From positions 6,735,501 to 6,799,500 of the forward strand of contig NZ_CP023692.1 in NCBI RefSeq assembly GCF_008704935.1: DNA of 64,000 nt. Reading direction: 5' to 3'. Positions 7,952 through 16,542 of the stretch are shown here, in pieces. The translations under genes were made by a program, and so were the position numbers. The DNA comes from Streptomyces vinaceus (GTDB lineage Bacteria; Actinomycetota; Actinomycetes; Streptomycetales; Streptomycetaceae). The notes under the pieces are model-generated. The model worked only from the letters and a program-made list of their open reading frames with translations, ran no database searches and was not told where the DNA came from. Each line of letters opens with the position of its first letter. Within the stretch, counting starts at the first letter, position 1.

Positions 7952-10072
7952 ATGGAGCTCTCCCCTTCCGCGCATGCCGACTCCTTCTGCAGAGACCGGC
8001 TGCCGGCCTTCTCCCTCTGGCCCGAACTCCACTTCGACCTTCCCGAGTTGGACTACCCGGACCGCCTCAACTGCGCCGCACGCCTGCTCGACGACGCCGT
8101 CGAGCGGTGGGGCCCCGACCGCCCGTGCCTCCTCACCCCGACCGAGCGCTGGACGTACGGCGAGCTCCGCCGGCGCGCCAACCAGGTCGCCCAGGTGCTC
8201 ACCGAGGACTTCGGCCTCGTGCCGGGCAACCGCGTCCTGCTGCGCGCCCCCAACAACCCCTGGCTCGTGGCCGCCTGGTTCGGCGTGCTCAAGGCGGGCG
8301 GGGTCGCCGTCACGACGATGCCGCTGCTGCGCGCCGCCGAACTCGCCGAGCTCTGCGAGATCAGCCGCCCCGCCGTCGCCCTCTGCGACCACCGCTACGT
8401 GGACGAGCTCGCCGCGGCGGTCGCCCAGGCCCCCGCCGACCTGCCCGTCCTCGCGTACGGCGGTCCCGGCGTGATGGACCTGACCGCCCGCTGCGCGGCC
8501 AAGAGCGGGGTGTTCACCACCGTTCCCACCGCCGCGGACGACGTGGCGCTGATCGCCTTCACCTCCGGTACGACCGGACGGCCCAAGGCGACCCTGCACT
8601 TCCACCGGGACGTCCTCGCGAACGCCGACACGTTCTCGCGGCACGTGCTCAAGCCCCGCGCCGACGACGTCTTCACGGGGACGCCGCCGCTCGCCTTCAC
8701 CTTCGGCCTCGGCGGGCTCGTGGTCTTCCCCCTGCACGTCGGGGCCGCGACCCTGCTCATCGAGCAGGCGACGCCGGAGCAACTGGCCGACCTGGTCGCC
8801 GCGCACGGCGTGACCGTCCTGTTCACGGCCCCGACCGCCTATCGCGCGATCTTGGCCGCCGGCGCGGTGGACCGGCTGTCCGGGCTGCGCCGGTGCGTGT
8901 CCGCCGGGGAGGCGCTGCCCGCCGCGGTGTGGGAGGAGTTCCACGCCGCCACCGGGTTGCGCATCATCGACGGCATCGGGGCCACCGAGATGCTGCACGT
9001 CTTCATCTCCGCCGCCGACGAGGACATCCGGCCGGGCGCCACGGGCCGGCCCGTGCCCGGGTTCCGCGCCGCCGTGGTCGACCAGTACGGCGACCCCGTC
9101 CCCGACGGGCAGCCCGGCCTGCTGGCGGTCACCGGTCCCACCGGCTGCCGCTACCTCGCCGATCCGCGCCAGACGGAGTACGTCAGGAACGGCTGGAACG
9201 TCACCGGCGACACCTACATCCGTGATGCGGACGGCTACTTCTGGTACGTGGCCCGCAGTGACGACATGATCGTCTCCTCCGGCTACAACATCGCGGGCCC
9301 GGAGGTCGAGAAGGCCCTCGCCGCCCACCCCTACGTCGAGGAGTGCGGGGTCGTCGGCGCCCCCGACGAGCGGCGCGGCATGCTCGTCAAGGCGTACGTC
9401 GTGCTCGCCGCCGGGGTCCCGGCGGACGGGGCGACGGCCCGGGAGCTCCAGACCCACGTCAAGGGGGCCATCGCCCCGTACAAGTACCCCCGCGCCGTGG
9501 AGTTCGTCGAGCAGCTCCCGCGCACCGGCACCGGGAAGCTCCGGCGCGGCGAACTGCGGGCGTGGGCCGGCTCCTCCGCCGGGGAGGACCCCGGCTGCGC
9601 CGCGGGCTGCCCCGAGGCCCTCGTCCCGCACCTCCCCAGCGTGGTCGTCGAACGCCGCGTCGAATGGCCCGACACCGACGCCGCCGGGCACTACCACCAC
9701 TCCACCGTCGTGCGCTGGGTCGAGGCGGCGGAAGCCGTACTGCTGCGCCGCCTGGGCCTCGCGCACCTCTTCGGCAGCACGCCCCGCGTCCACTTCGAGG
9801 CCGACTACCGGGCCCGCCTGTGGTTCGGCGAGGCCGTGCGGATCGAGCTGGGCGTCGCCAAGGTCGGCTCCAGCTCCCTGACGTACGTGTTCACGGTCCA
9901 CGGCGAGGAGGGAGTGGAGGCCGCCTCCGGGCGGATGGTCATCGCCCACTCCGCCGCCCGCGCGACCGGGACCACTCCCTGGCCCGCCGACGTGCGCGAG
10001 GTGCTGACGAAATCGGGTCCGCAGGCGCCCGAGCTCCTCACCCTCCCCACGAGAGATGTAGAGCATTGTTGA
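7952..10072 (+). CDS. Aryl-CoA ligase fused to a hot-dog thioesterase
   Basis: This 706-residue protein has two parts. Residues 1 to about 535 are an ANL adenylate-forming ligase of the benzoate/2-aminobenzoate-CoA ligase group: TSGTTGRPK near 204-212, the GDTY hinge region, and the C-terminal catalytic lysine in TGTGK near 528. Residues about 564-680 are a 4HBT hot-dog domain with the DTDAAGHYHH motif starting at D574. The ligase half should make salicylyl-CoA (or 2-aminobenzoyl-CoA). The thioesterase half could release free gentisate from gentisyl-CoA once the downstream hydroxylase has acted. Roles are inferred from the operon context. ATG 7952 follows GAGG at a usual distance; an upstream in-frame ATG at 7937 is less likely. 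Confidence 0.88.
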   Translation: MELSPSAHADSFCRDRLPAFSLWPELHFDLPELDYPDRLNCAARLLDDAVERWGPDRPCLLTPTERWTYGELRRRANQVAQVLTEDFGLVPGNRVLLRAPNNPWLVAAWFGVLKAGGVAVTTMPLLRAAELAELCEISRPAVALCDHRYVDELAAAVAQAPADLPVLAYGGPGVMDLTARCAAKSGVFTTVPTAADDVALIAFTSGTTGRPKATLHFHRDVLANADTFSRHVLKPRADDVFTGTPPLAFTFGLGGLVVFPLHVGAATLLIEQATPEQLADLVAAHGVTVLFTAPTAYRAILAAGAVDRLSGLRRCVSAGEALPAAVWEEFHAATGLRIIDGIGATEMLHVFISAADEDIRPGATGRPVPGFRAAVVDQYGDPVPDGQPGLLAVTGPTGCRYLADPRQTEYVRNGWNVTGDTYIRDADGYFWYVARSDDMIVSSGYNIAGPEVEKALAAHPYVEECGVVGAPDERRGMLVKAYVVLAAGVPADGATARELQTHVKGAIAPYKYPRAVEFVEQLPRTGTGKLRRGELRAWAGSSAGEDPGCAAGCPEALVPHLPSVVVERRVEWPDTDAAGHYHHSTVVRWVEAAEAVLLRRLGLAHLFGSTPRVHFEADYRARLWFGEAVRIELGVAKVGSSSLTYVFTVHGEEGVEAASGRMVIAHSAARATGTTPWPADVREVLTKSGPQAPELLTLPTRDVEHC

Positions 10073-10098
10073 CGGTCGCTAAATCTGCGCCATATGTT
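10057..10098 (+). promoter_or_regulatory. Shared-box promoter C, upstream of the hydroxylase operon
   Basis: TGTAGAG (10057-10063), five bases, TTGACG (10069-10074), an 18-base spacer and TATGTT (10093-10098) match boxes A and B in order and spacing. The -35 element overlaps the stop codon of the ligase gene. The downstream operon can therefore be transcribed on its own. Confidence 0.55.
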
Positions 10099-10124
10099 GT
10101 TCCGGAACCACGAGGAGGTACGCC

Positions 10125-12434
10125 GTGCGCGTAGCAGTCATCGGAGGAGGGCCCGGCGGGCTGTACTTCGCAGCCCTGGCCAAGCAGCTCTCCCCCCACT
10201 GGGACGTCACCGTCTGGGAGCGGGGCGCCCCCGACGACACGTTCGGCTTCGGGGTCGTCTTCTCCGACGAGACCCTCGACGGCATCGCGCAGGCCGATCC
10301 CGAGATCTACGCGGCCATGTCGGCGGAGTTCGCCCGCTGGAGCGACATCGACGTCACCCACCGCGGCCGGACCCTGACCTCCGGCGGCCACGGCTTCGCC
10401 GCCATCGGCCGCCGCCGGCTGCTGGGGATCCTCCAGGAGCGCTGCGCCGCGCTCGCCGTGGACGTCCGCTACCGCACGCAGTCCCCGCCCGCCTCCGAGC
10501 TGGCGGCCTCGTACGACCTCGTCGTCGCCTGCGACGGCGTACGCTCCGCCACCCGCGCCGCCTACGCCGACACCTTCGGGCCCGACCTGGACGAACGCTC
10601 CGGCCGCTACATGTGGCTGGGCACGGACAAGGTCTTCGAGGCCTTCACCTTCCTCGTGGAGGAGCGGGACTTCGGCACCCTCCAGGTGCACGCCTACCCG
10701 TACGACTCCACCCGCTCCACCTTCATCGTGGAGATGGACGAGGCCGCCTGGCGGCGCGCCGGATTCGCGGAGTTCGCGGACCACGACCACCCGCCCGGCA
10801 CCAGCGACCTCGACAGCATCGGCCGCTGCGAGGAGCTGCTCGCCGCCCACCTCGACGGGCACCGGCTGCTGCCCAACAACTCCAAGTGGCTGCGCTTCAC
10901 CACCGTGCGCAACCGCACCTGGCGGCACGAGAACGTGGTCCTGCTCGGCGACGCCGCCCACACGGCCCACTTCTCCATCGGCTCCGGCACCAAGCTGGCC
11001 ATGGAGGACGCCCTCGCCCTGGCCGCCTGCCTGCACGAACACCCGGACGTGCCGGGCGCGCTCGCCGCGTACGAGGACGAGCGGCGCCCGGTGGTGGAGT
11101 CCACCCAGCGCGCCGCCCAGGCCAGCCTCGAATGGTTCGAGAACATCGGCCGCTACACGGCCCAGGAGCCGCCGCAGTTCGCGTTCAACCTGCTGACCCG
11201 CAGCCGCCGCGTCACCTACGACAACCTGCGCGTGCGCGACGAGGAGTTCACGGCCGCAGTCAACTCCACCGCCCCCGTGCCGCCGATGTTCCGCCCCTTC
11301 CCCCTGGGCGGACTGCTGCTGCGCAACCGGGTCGTGGTCCCGCCCACCGCCCTCGGCACGGCCCGCGCAGGCGTCCCCGGCGACTTCGACCTCGTCCACC
11401 TCAGCACCCAGGCCCTCGGCGGCTCCGGCCTGGTCCTCGCCGGGATGACCGCCGTCAGCGCCGGGGGCCGGGCCACCGCCGGCTGCCCGGGGCTCTACAC
11501 CGACGAGCAGGAGGCCGCCTGGCGGCGGATCACCGACTTCGTCCACGGCCAGTCCGACGCCTGCCTCGGCATCCAGCTCACCCACGCCGGCCGCCGCGCC
11601 GCCGCCGGCCCCGGCGAAGCCCCGCCGGTCGCCGCCTCCGCCGTGGCCTGGGACGAGCGCAGCCCCGTCCCGCGCGAGGCCACCGCGGCCGATCTGGACC
11701 TCGTCGTACGGGACTTCGTACGGGCGGCCCGGCGCGCCGACCGGGCCGGGTTCGACGCACTGGAACTCCAGTACGGGCACGGGCAGTTGCTCTCCGGCTT
11801 CCTCTCGCCGCTGACCAACCTGCGCACCGACGGGTACGGCGGCGACCTCGCCGGGCGGCTGCGCTTCCCGCTCGAAGTGCTGCACGCCGTACGGGAGGTG
11901 TGGCCCGCCGGGAAGGCGCTGCTCGTGCGGATCTCCGCGGCCGACTGGGCCGAGGGAGGACTGAGCGAGGCCGACGCCGTGGCGATCGCCCGGGCCCTCG
12001 CCGACGCGGGCGCCGACGGGATCGACGTCTCCACCGGCGAGGTCGTCGCCCACGAGCGGCCCCGCTACGGCCGCAGCTACCAGACCCCGTACGCCGACCT
12101 GATCCGCAACGCCACCGGGGTGCCCACCATCGCCGTCGGCGCGATCTCCACGTACGACGACGTGAACTCGATCGTCCTGGCCGGCCGGGCCGACCTCTGC
12201 GGGGTGGGCCGCGCCCAGCTCCACGACCCCCTGTGGACCCTGCACGCCGCGGCCGCCCAGGGCTACCGCGGACCCGCCGCGCCCTGGGCCCCCGGCTGGC
12301 AGGCGGGCAGCGGCAGACCGCCCGCCGCCCGTACCGACCGGGTCCCGCCGCGCCTGGAGCTGCTGCGGCAGCCCGCCGCGCCGGTGCACCAGCGCTGGCT
12401 GCCGCGCCTGGCCGCCGCAGCGGCGTCCCACTGA
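10125..12434 (+). CDS. Salicylyl-CoA 5-hydroxylase / 2-aminobenzoyl-CoA monooxygenase-reductase type fusion flavoenzyme
   Basis: This 769-residue bifunctional flavoprotein begins with an FAD-dependent aromatic hydroxylase: GGGPGG at residues 7-12, the second FAD motif LLGDAAH near 273-279, and a class-A flavin monooxygenase layout. From about residue 387 it continues as an old-yellow-enzyme TIM barrel with THAGRR, GFLSPLTNLRTDGYGG and a C-terminal phosphate-binding VGRAQLHDP segment. This architecture is known for 2-aminobenzoyl-CoA monooxygenase/reductase and is widely annotated as salicylyl-CoA 5-hydroxylase/oxidoreductase. Because the operon also encodes a gentisate-type dioxygenase, salicylyl-CoA to gentisyl-CoA is the better guess. 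GGAGG at 10112-10116 precedes GTG 10125. Confidence 0.9.
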   Translation: MRVAVIGGGPGGLYFAALAKQLSPHWDVTVWERGAPDDTFGFGVVFSDETLDGIAQADPEIYAAMSAEFARWSDIDVTHRGRTLTSGGHGFAAIGRRRLLGILQERCAALAVDVRYRTQSPPASELAASYDLVVACDGVRSATRAAYADTFGPDLDERSGRYMWLGTDKVFEAFTFLVEERDFGTLQVHAYPYDSTRSTFIVEMDEAAWRRAGFAEFADHDHPPGTSDLDSIGRCEELLAAHLDGHRLLPNNSKWLRFTTVRNRTWRHENVVLLGDAAHTAHFSIGSGTKLAMEDALALAACLHEHPDVPGALAAYEDERRPVVESTQRAAQASLEWFENIGRYTAQEPPQFAFNLLTRSRRVTYDNLRVRDEEFTAAVNSTAPVPPMFRPFPLGGLLLRNRVVVPPTALGTARAGVPGDFDLVHLSTQALGGSGLVLAGMTAVSAGGRATAGCPGLYTDEQEAAWRRITDFVHGQSDACLGIQLTHAGRRAAAGPGEAPPVAASAVAWDERSPVPREATAADLDLVVRDFVRAARRADRAGFDALELQYGHGQLLSGFLSPLTNLRTDGYGGDLAGRLRFPLEVLHAVREVWPAGKALLVRISAADWAEGGLSEADAVAIARALADAGADGIDVSTGEVVAHERPRYGRSYQTPYADLIRNATGVPTIAVGAISTYDDVNSIVLAGRADLCGVGRAQLHDPLWTLHAAAAQGYRGPAAPWAPGWQAGSGRPPAARTDRVPPRLELLRQPAAPVHQRWLPRLAAAAASH

Positions 12435-12492
12435 GGAGACCCCGATGGAAACCCCGATGGAGACCCCGATCGAAACCCCGATCGAAACCCCG
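12433..12492 (+). repeat. 12-bp tandem repeat spanning the RBS and N-terminus of the nitrilase gene
   Basis: Five units of the form ATGGAAACCCCG (variants GAGGAGACCCCG, ATGGAGACCCCG, ATCGAAACCCCG) run head to tail. The first unit supplies the GAGGAG ribosome-binding sequence. The next four encode repeated Met/Ile-Glu-Thr-Pro, two of them with possible ATG starts (12445, 12457). Copy-number change would stay in frame. Confidence 0.75.
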
Positions 12493-13548
12493 CCGGACAC
12501 GGCGCCCCCGAAGGGACCGGCCCCCGGCCGCCCGCCCCTGCCCCTGAGCCACCTGCCGCGCTTCACGGCGGCGGCGGTCCAGGCCTCACCCGTCTACCTC
12601 GACCCCGCCGCCACCGTCGACAAGGCCGTCGCCCTCATCGCCGAGGCGGCCGGGAACGGAGCCGGACTCGTCGTCTTCCCCGAGGTGTTCGTCCCCGGCT
12701 ACCCCTACTGGAACTGGACGATGAACCCGGTCCAGGGCTCGCCCTGGTTCGAGCGCCTCCAGCGGGCCTCGGTCGACGTCCCCGGCCCGTACGTCGACGC
12801 CCTGCGCGCGGCGGCCCGCCAGTACGGGGTCGTCCTCGTCATCGGCGTCAACGAGCGCGCCGCGCACAGCCTCGGAGTCCTCTACAACACCCTGCTCACC
12901 ATCGGCTCCGACGGCGCGCTCCTCGGCGTGCACCGCAAACTGGTGCCCACCTGGGCCGAGAAGCTCACCTGGACCGGCGGCGACGGCAGCTCCCTGCGCG
13001 TCCACCCCACCGCCGTGGGCCCGCTCGGCGCCCTCGCCTGCGGCGAGAACACCAACACGCTGGCCCGGTTCACCCTCCTCGCGCAGGGCGAACTCGTCCA
13101 CGCCTCCTGCTACATCGCCCTGCCCGTGGCCCCGGCCGACTACGACATGGCCGACGCCATCGCCGTCCGTACCGCCGCCCACAGCTTCGAGGGCAAGGTC
13201 TTCTCCGTCGTCGCCTGCTCCACCGTCTCCCCGGAGATCGTGGAGCTGCTCGCCGGGGACGACGAGGAGCTGCGCGCCCTGTTCCAGCGGCCCCGCAGCG
13301 CCCTGTCCGGGATCTTCGGCCCCGACGGCCGCCCGGTCACCGAACCGCTCGTCGACGACGAGGGCATCGTCTACGGCGAGATCGACCTCGGCCGGTGCAT
13401 CCAGCCCAAGCAGATGCACGACATCACGGGGCACTACAACCGCTTCGACATCTTCCGCCTCGAAGTCGACAACCGCCCCCGCCTGCCGGTGACCTTCACC
13501 GCGCCGCCGGCGGGCCCCCAGATCACCACGCCTGAGGAGGACGCATGA
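12445..13548 (+). CDS. Nitrilase (aromatic/aliphatic nitrile hydrolase type)
   Basis: This 367-residue carbon-nitrogen hydrolase-superfamily enzyme is of the true nitrilase branch. The catalytic triad is E80 (FPEVF), K165 (HRKLVPTW) and C199 (ACGENTNTLARF). The PGYPYW segment and CGENTN context fit enzymes acting on nitriles rather than amidases. The product would be a carboxylic acid plus ammonia, which could feed the aryl-CoA ligase, for example salicylate from a 2-hydroxybenzonitrile (inference). The N-terminal 35 residues are a proline-rich repeat outside the fold. GAGGAG sits 6 bases before ATG 12445. The gene is coupled to the next by an ATGA overlap. Confidence 0.9.
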   Translation: METPMETPIETPIETPPDTAPPKGPAPGRPPLPLSHLPRFTAAAVQASPVYLDPAATVDKAVALIAEAAGNGAGLVVFPEVFVPGYPYWNWTMNPVQGSPWFERLQRASVDVPGPYVDALRAAARQYGVVLVIGVNERAAHSLGVLYNTLLTIGSDGALLGVHRKLVPTWAEKLTWTGGDGSSLRVHPTAVGPLGALACGENTNTLARFTLLAQGELVHASCYIALPVAPADYDMADAIAVRTAAHSFEGKVFSVVACSTVSPEIVELLAGDDEELRALFQRPRSALSGIFGPDGRPVTEPLVDDEGIVYGEIDLGRCIQPKQMHDITGHYNRFDIFRLEVDNRPRLPVTFTAPPAGPQITTPEEDA

Positions 13549-14726
13549 CCATCGAGCAGGACGACACCATGCTCGGCCGGGCCCGGGTCTCCGACACCCC
13601 CGAGCTCACCGCGTACTACGGCGAGCTCGAAGCCCTGGACGCCGGCGCCCTGTGGACCGTCGCCAACGACATCGAGCCCTGGTACCCGCAGCCCAAGTCC
13701 GTCCCCGTGCTGTGGCGGTACGAGGAGCTGCGGCCCCTCGTCCACAAGGCCCTCGGCATGGTCAAGGCCGACGACGCGGGCCGCCGGGTCGTGATGCTCG
13801 TCAACCCCGGCCGCAAGGACGTCAGCGCCGCCGCCGGGCTCCTCTACACCGGGCTCCAGATCATGGGCCCGGGCGAGGCGATGACCGCCCACCGCCACCA
13901 GGCCGCCGCCCTGCGCTTCGTCCACGAGGGCACCGGCGCCTGGACCGTCGTCGACGGCCAGAAGCTGAAGGTAGGCCCGCGCGACTTCGCGATCACCCCC
14001 AACGGAACCTGGCACGAGCACGGCAACGACGGCGAGGACGGGCCGGTCATCTGGCAGGACGGCCTCGACATCCCGCTCGTCAACGCGCTGGACGCCGGGT
14101 TCTACGAGGTCCACCCCGAGCTCCACCAGACGCCCGGCAAGGTGGTCAATTCCTCCGTGCTCCAGTACGCCGCGAACCTGCTCCCGTACGGCTCGGAGCG
14201 CTGGAGCCGGCCCTACTCGCCGCTGCTCGCCTACCCGTGGGAGCCGACGTACGAGGCCCTGCTCGGCCTGGCCGAGGCGAGCGAGGGCTCTCCGTACGAC
14301 GGGATCATCGCCGAGTACACCAATCCGGTCACCGGCGGCTCCGTGATGCCCACCATGGGCGCCCACATGCAGCTGCTGCGCCCGGGCCAGGCCACCCGCG
14401 CCCACCGGCACACCGGCTCGGTGATCTACACGGCGGCCAAGGGGCACGGGGTCTCGGTCATCGCCGGACAGCGCTTCGCGTGGCGCCAGGGCGACATCTT
14501 CTGCGTCCCCTCCTGGGCCTGGCACGAGCACCACAACCTCGATCAGTCCGAGGACGCCTGCCTGTTCTCCTTCAACGACTTCCCGGTGATGCGCTCGCTC
14601 GGCTTCCACCGCGAGGAGGCGTACCCGGACCACGACGGCCACCAGCCGATGCCGGCCGCCACCGGGGCCGCCGCCACCGGGGCCGCTGCCACCGGGGCCG
14701 CCGCCGTCCCGACCGCGACCGCCTGA
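13545..14726 (+). CDS. Gentisate 1,2-dioxygenase-family cupin dioxygenase
   Basis: This 393-residue bicupin has iron-ligand-type histidines in the first cupin (AHRHQAAALRFVHEG, about 113-127, and WHEHGN near 157). A second cupin starts at RAHRHTGSV (about 286) and also ends in WHEHHN. Gentisate 1,2-dioxygenase opens the ring of gentisate to maleylpyruvate, using Fe(II) and O2. The position after a salicylyl-CoA hydroxylase supports gentisate as substrate, though salicylate or hydroxynaphthoate dioxygenases share the fold. The start codon overlaps the nitrilase stop (ATGA). The C-terminus is an Ala/Thr/Gly repeat encoded by three 15-base units at 14661-14705. Confidence 0.87.
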   Translation: MTIEQDDTMLGRARVSDTPELTAYYGELEALDAGALWTVANDIEPWYPQPKSVPVLWRYEELRPLVHKALGMVKADDAGRRVVMLVNPGRKDVSAAAGLLYTGLQIMGPGEAMTAHRHQAAALRFVHEGTGAWTVVDGQKLKVGPRDFAITPNGTWHEHGNDGEDGPVIWQDGLDIPLVNALDAGFYEVHPELHQTPGKVVNSSVLQYAANLLPYGSERWSRPYSPLLAYPWEPTYEALLGLAEASEGSPYDGIIAEYTNPVTGGSVMPTMGAHMQLLRPGQATRAHRHTGSVIYTAAKGHGVSVIAGQRFAWRQGDIFCVPSWAWHEHHNLDQSEDACLFSFNDFPVMRSLGFHREEAYPDHDGHQPMPAATGAAATGAAATGAAAVPTATA

Positions 14727-14743
14727 CCCCGAGGAAACCCACC

Positions 14744-15658
14744 ATGCGTCTGCTCACCTTCACCACCCCCGGCGCCGGAGATCGCGCCCCCCGCCTCGGC
14801 GCCGACGTCGACGGCCTCGTCCTCGACCTCGGGGTCCTCGCCGACCACGCCGGGGCCGACCTCCCGCGCGACCTCCTCTCGTTCATCCAGGCGGGCCCCG
14901 CCGCGCAGGAGACCGCCCGCCGCCTGATCGAGGCCGATCCGGCCGCCCGCCCCGCCGGCGCCGCCCACCGGCTCGAAGACGTCACCCCGGCCGCGCCACT
15001 GCGCCCCGGCAAGATCATCGGAGTCGGCCTCAACTACGTCGAACACGTCGAGGAGTCCAGCCGCAGCCTGGACACCGACAAGGAACTCCCGCCCCGCCCC
15101 GTCCTGTTCAGCAAGCCCGCCACCGCCGTCACCGGCCCCGGCGCGCCGATCCTGCACAACGGCGACCTCACGCAGCAGCTCGACTGGGAGTGCGAACTGG
15201 CCGTCGTCATCGGCCGCACCGCGTTCCGCGTGAGCGAGGGGGAGGCGTACGAGCACATCTTCGGTTTCAGCATCGTCAACGACATCAGCGCCCGCGACCA
15301 GCGCCGCTCCGGCCAGTGGTTCTTCTCCAAGGGGCAGGACTCGTACGCCCCCTTCGGCCCGGTGGTGGTCACGGCGGACGAGATCCCCGACCCGATGGCC
15401 CTGGACCTCTCCCTGCGCGTCAACGGGGTCACCAAGCAGAAGTCGAACACCCGGCACATGCTCTTCCCGATCGCCCGCCTCATCGCCGACATCAGCTCCG
15501 GCGTGACCCTGGAGCCCGGCGACGTCATCGCGACGGGGTCTCCGTCCGGGGTCGGGGCCGGCATGGTGCCGCCGGAGTTCCTGGTTCCGGGCGACACGGT
15601 CGAGGCGACCGTCGAGGGCATCGGCACCCTGGCCAACCCGGTCGTCGACGCCCGCTGA
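14744..15658 (+). CDS. Fumarylacetoacetate hydrolase-family enzyme (maleyl- or fumarylpyruvate hydrolase)
   Basis: This 304-residue FAH-superfamily hydrolase has a GVGLNYVEHVEE segment (about 93-104), metal-binding acidic residues in DWECELAVVIGR (about 147-158) and VNDISARD, and the C-terminal GDVIATGSPSGVG loop. In gentisate pathways such enzymes cleave maleylpyruvate or fumarylpyruvate to pyruvate plus a C4 diacid. The adjacent maleate isomerase-like gene and the absence of a glutathione- or mycothiol-dependent maleylpyruvate isomerase favour direct cleavage of maleylpyruvate (inference). GAGGAA precedes ATG 14744 at a normal distance. Confidence 0.87.
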   Translation: MRLLTFTTPGAGDRAPRLGADVDGLVLDLGVLADHAGADLPRDLLSFIQAGPAAQETARRLIEADPAARPAGAAHRLEDVTPAAPLRPGKIIGVGLNYVEHVEESSRSLDTDKELPPRPVLFSKPATAVTGPGAPILHNGDLTQQLDWECELAVVIGRTAFRVSEGEAYEHIFGFSIVNDISARDQRRSGQWFFSKGQDSYAPFGPVVVTADEIPDPMALDLSLRVNGVTKQKSNTRHMLFPIARLIADISSGVTLEPGDVIATGSPSGVGAGMVPPEFLVPGDTVEATVEGIGTLANPVVDAR

Positions 15659-15722
15659 TCCCGGTACGCCGCCGATCCCGGTACGCCGCCGATCACCGTA
15701 CGCCGCCGATCACCGCACGCCC
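15657..15722 (+). repeat. 17-bp intergenic tandem repeat, four copies
   Basis: GATCCCGGTACGCCGCC begins at 15657, 15674, 15691 and 15708, with CCC changing to CAC in the last two copies and the last copy decayed. The array fills the gap between the FAH-family gene and the isomerase gene, ending just before the GAGGAG ribosome-binding site. Confidence 0.75.
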
Positions 15723-15743
15723 AGCAAGCACCGAGGAGCACCC

Positions 15744-16523
15744 GTGCCGCCCCGCACCTACCGCATCGGCCAGATCGTGCCGAGCTCGAACGTGACCATG
15801 GAGACCGAGGTCCCCGCCATCCTGCGCGCCCGCCAGGAGGTCCTGCCCGACGAGAGGTTCACCTTCCACTCCAGCCGGATGCGCATGACGCATGTGACCC
15901 CGGAACAGCTCAAGGCCATGGACGCCGACTCCGACCGCTGCGCGGTGGAACTGTCCGACGCCCGCGTCGACGTGCTCGGATACGCCTGCCTGGTCGCGAT
16001 CATGAGCATGGGCCTGGGCTACCACCGCACGTCGGAGCAGCGGCTGCACACCCGTACGGTCGAGAACGGCGCCCCCGCACCCGTCGTCACCAGCGCGGGC
16101 GCCCTCGTCCACGGACTGCACACCATGGGCGCCCGCAAGATCGCCCTGCTCGCCCCGTACATGCGGCCGCTGACGCGGACCGTCGTGGACTACCTCACCC
16201 ACGAGGGCATCGAGGTCCTCGACTACGAGGCCCTGGAGATCCCGGACAACCTCGACGTGGCCGCCCACGACCCGGCGAAGCTGCCCGCCCTCGCCCGCGC
16301 GCTGGAGTACGCGGACGCCGACGCGGTCGTCCTGTCGGCCTGCGTGCAGATGCCCTCGCTCGGCGCCATCGAGGAGGCGGAACAGCTGCTGGGCAAGCCG
16401 GTGGTGTCGGCGGCCGTCTGCACCGCCCACCAGATGATGCGCGCCCTCGGCCTGCCGGCGGTGGCCCCGGGCGCGGGCCACCTGCTCTCGGGGGCGTACG
16501 CGCAGACGCCGCTGCCGCGGTAG
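15744..16523 (+). CDS. Maleate cis-trans isomerase-family protein
   Basis: This 259-residue Asp/Glu-racemase-superfamily enzyme has the maleate isomerase/arylmalonate decarboxylase signature. The N-terminus is IGQIVPSSNVTMETE, and the two active-site cysteines are C82 (GYACLVAIM) and C200 (SACVQMP), spaced as in maleate isomerase. Maleate isomerase converts maleate to fumarate through a cysteine adduct. Here it would act on maleate released from maleylpyruvate, or possibly on maleylpyruvate itself (inference). It starts with GTG 15744 behind GAGGAG at 15733-15738. It is the last enzyme gene of the operon and is followed by the PaaX regulator. Confidence 0.87.
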   Translation: MPPRTYRIGQIVPSSNVTMETEVPAILRARQEVLPDERFTFHSSRMRMTHVTPEQLKAMDADSDRCAVELSDARVDVLGYACLVAIMSMGLGYHRTSEQRLHTRTVENGAPAPVVTSAGALVHGLHTMGARKIALLAPYMRPLTRTVVDYLTHEGIEVLDYEALEIPDNLDVAAHDPAKLPALARALEYADADAVVLSACVQMPSLGAIEEAEQLLGKPVVSAAVCTAHQMMRALGLPAVAPGAGHLLSGAYAQTPLPR

Positions 16524-16542
16524 GCGTGGGGGAGGGGCTGGA

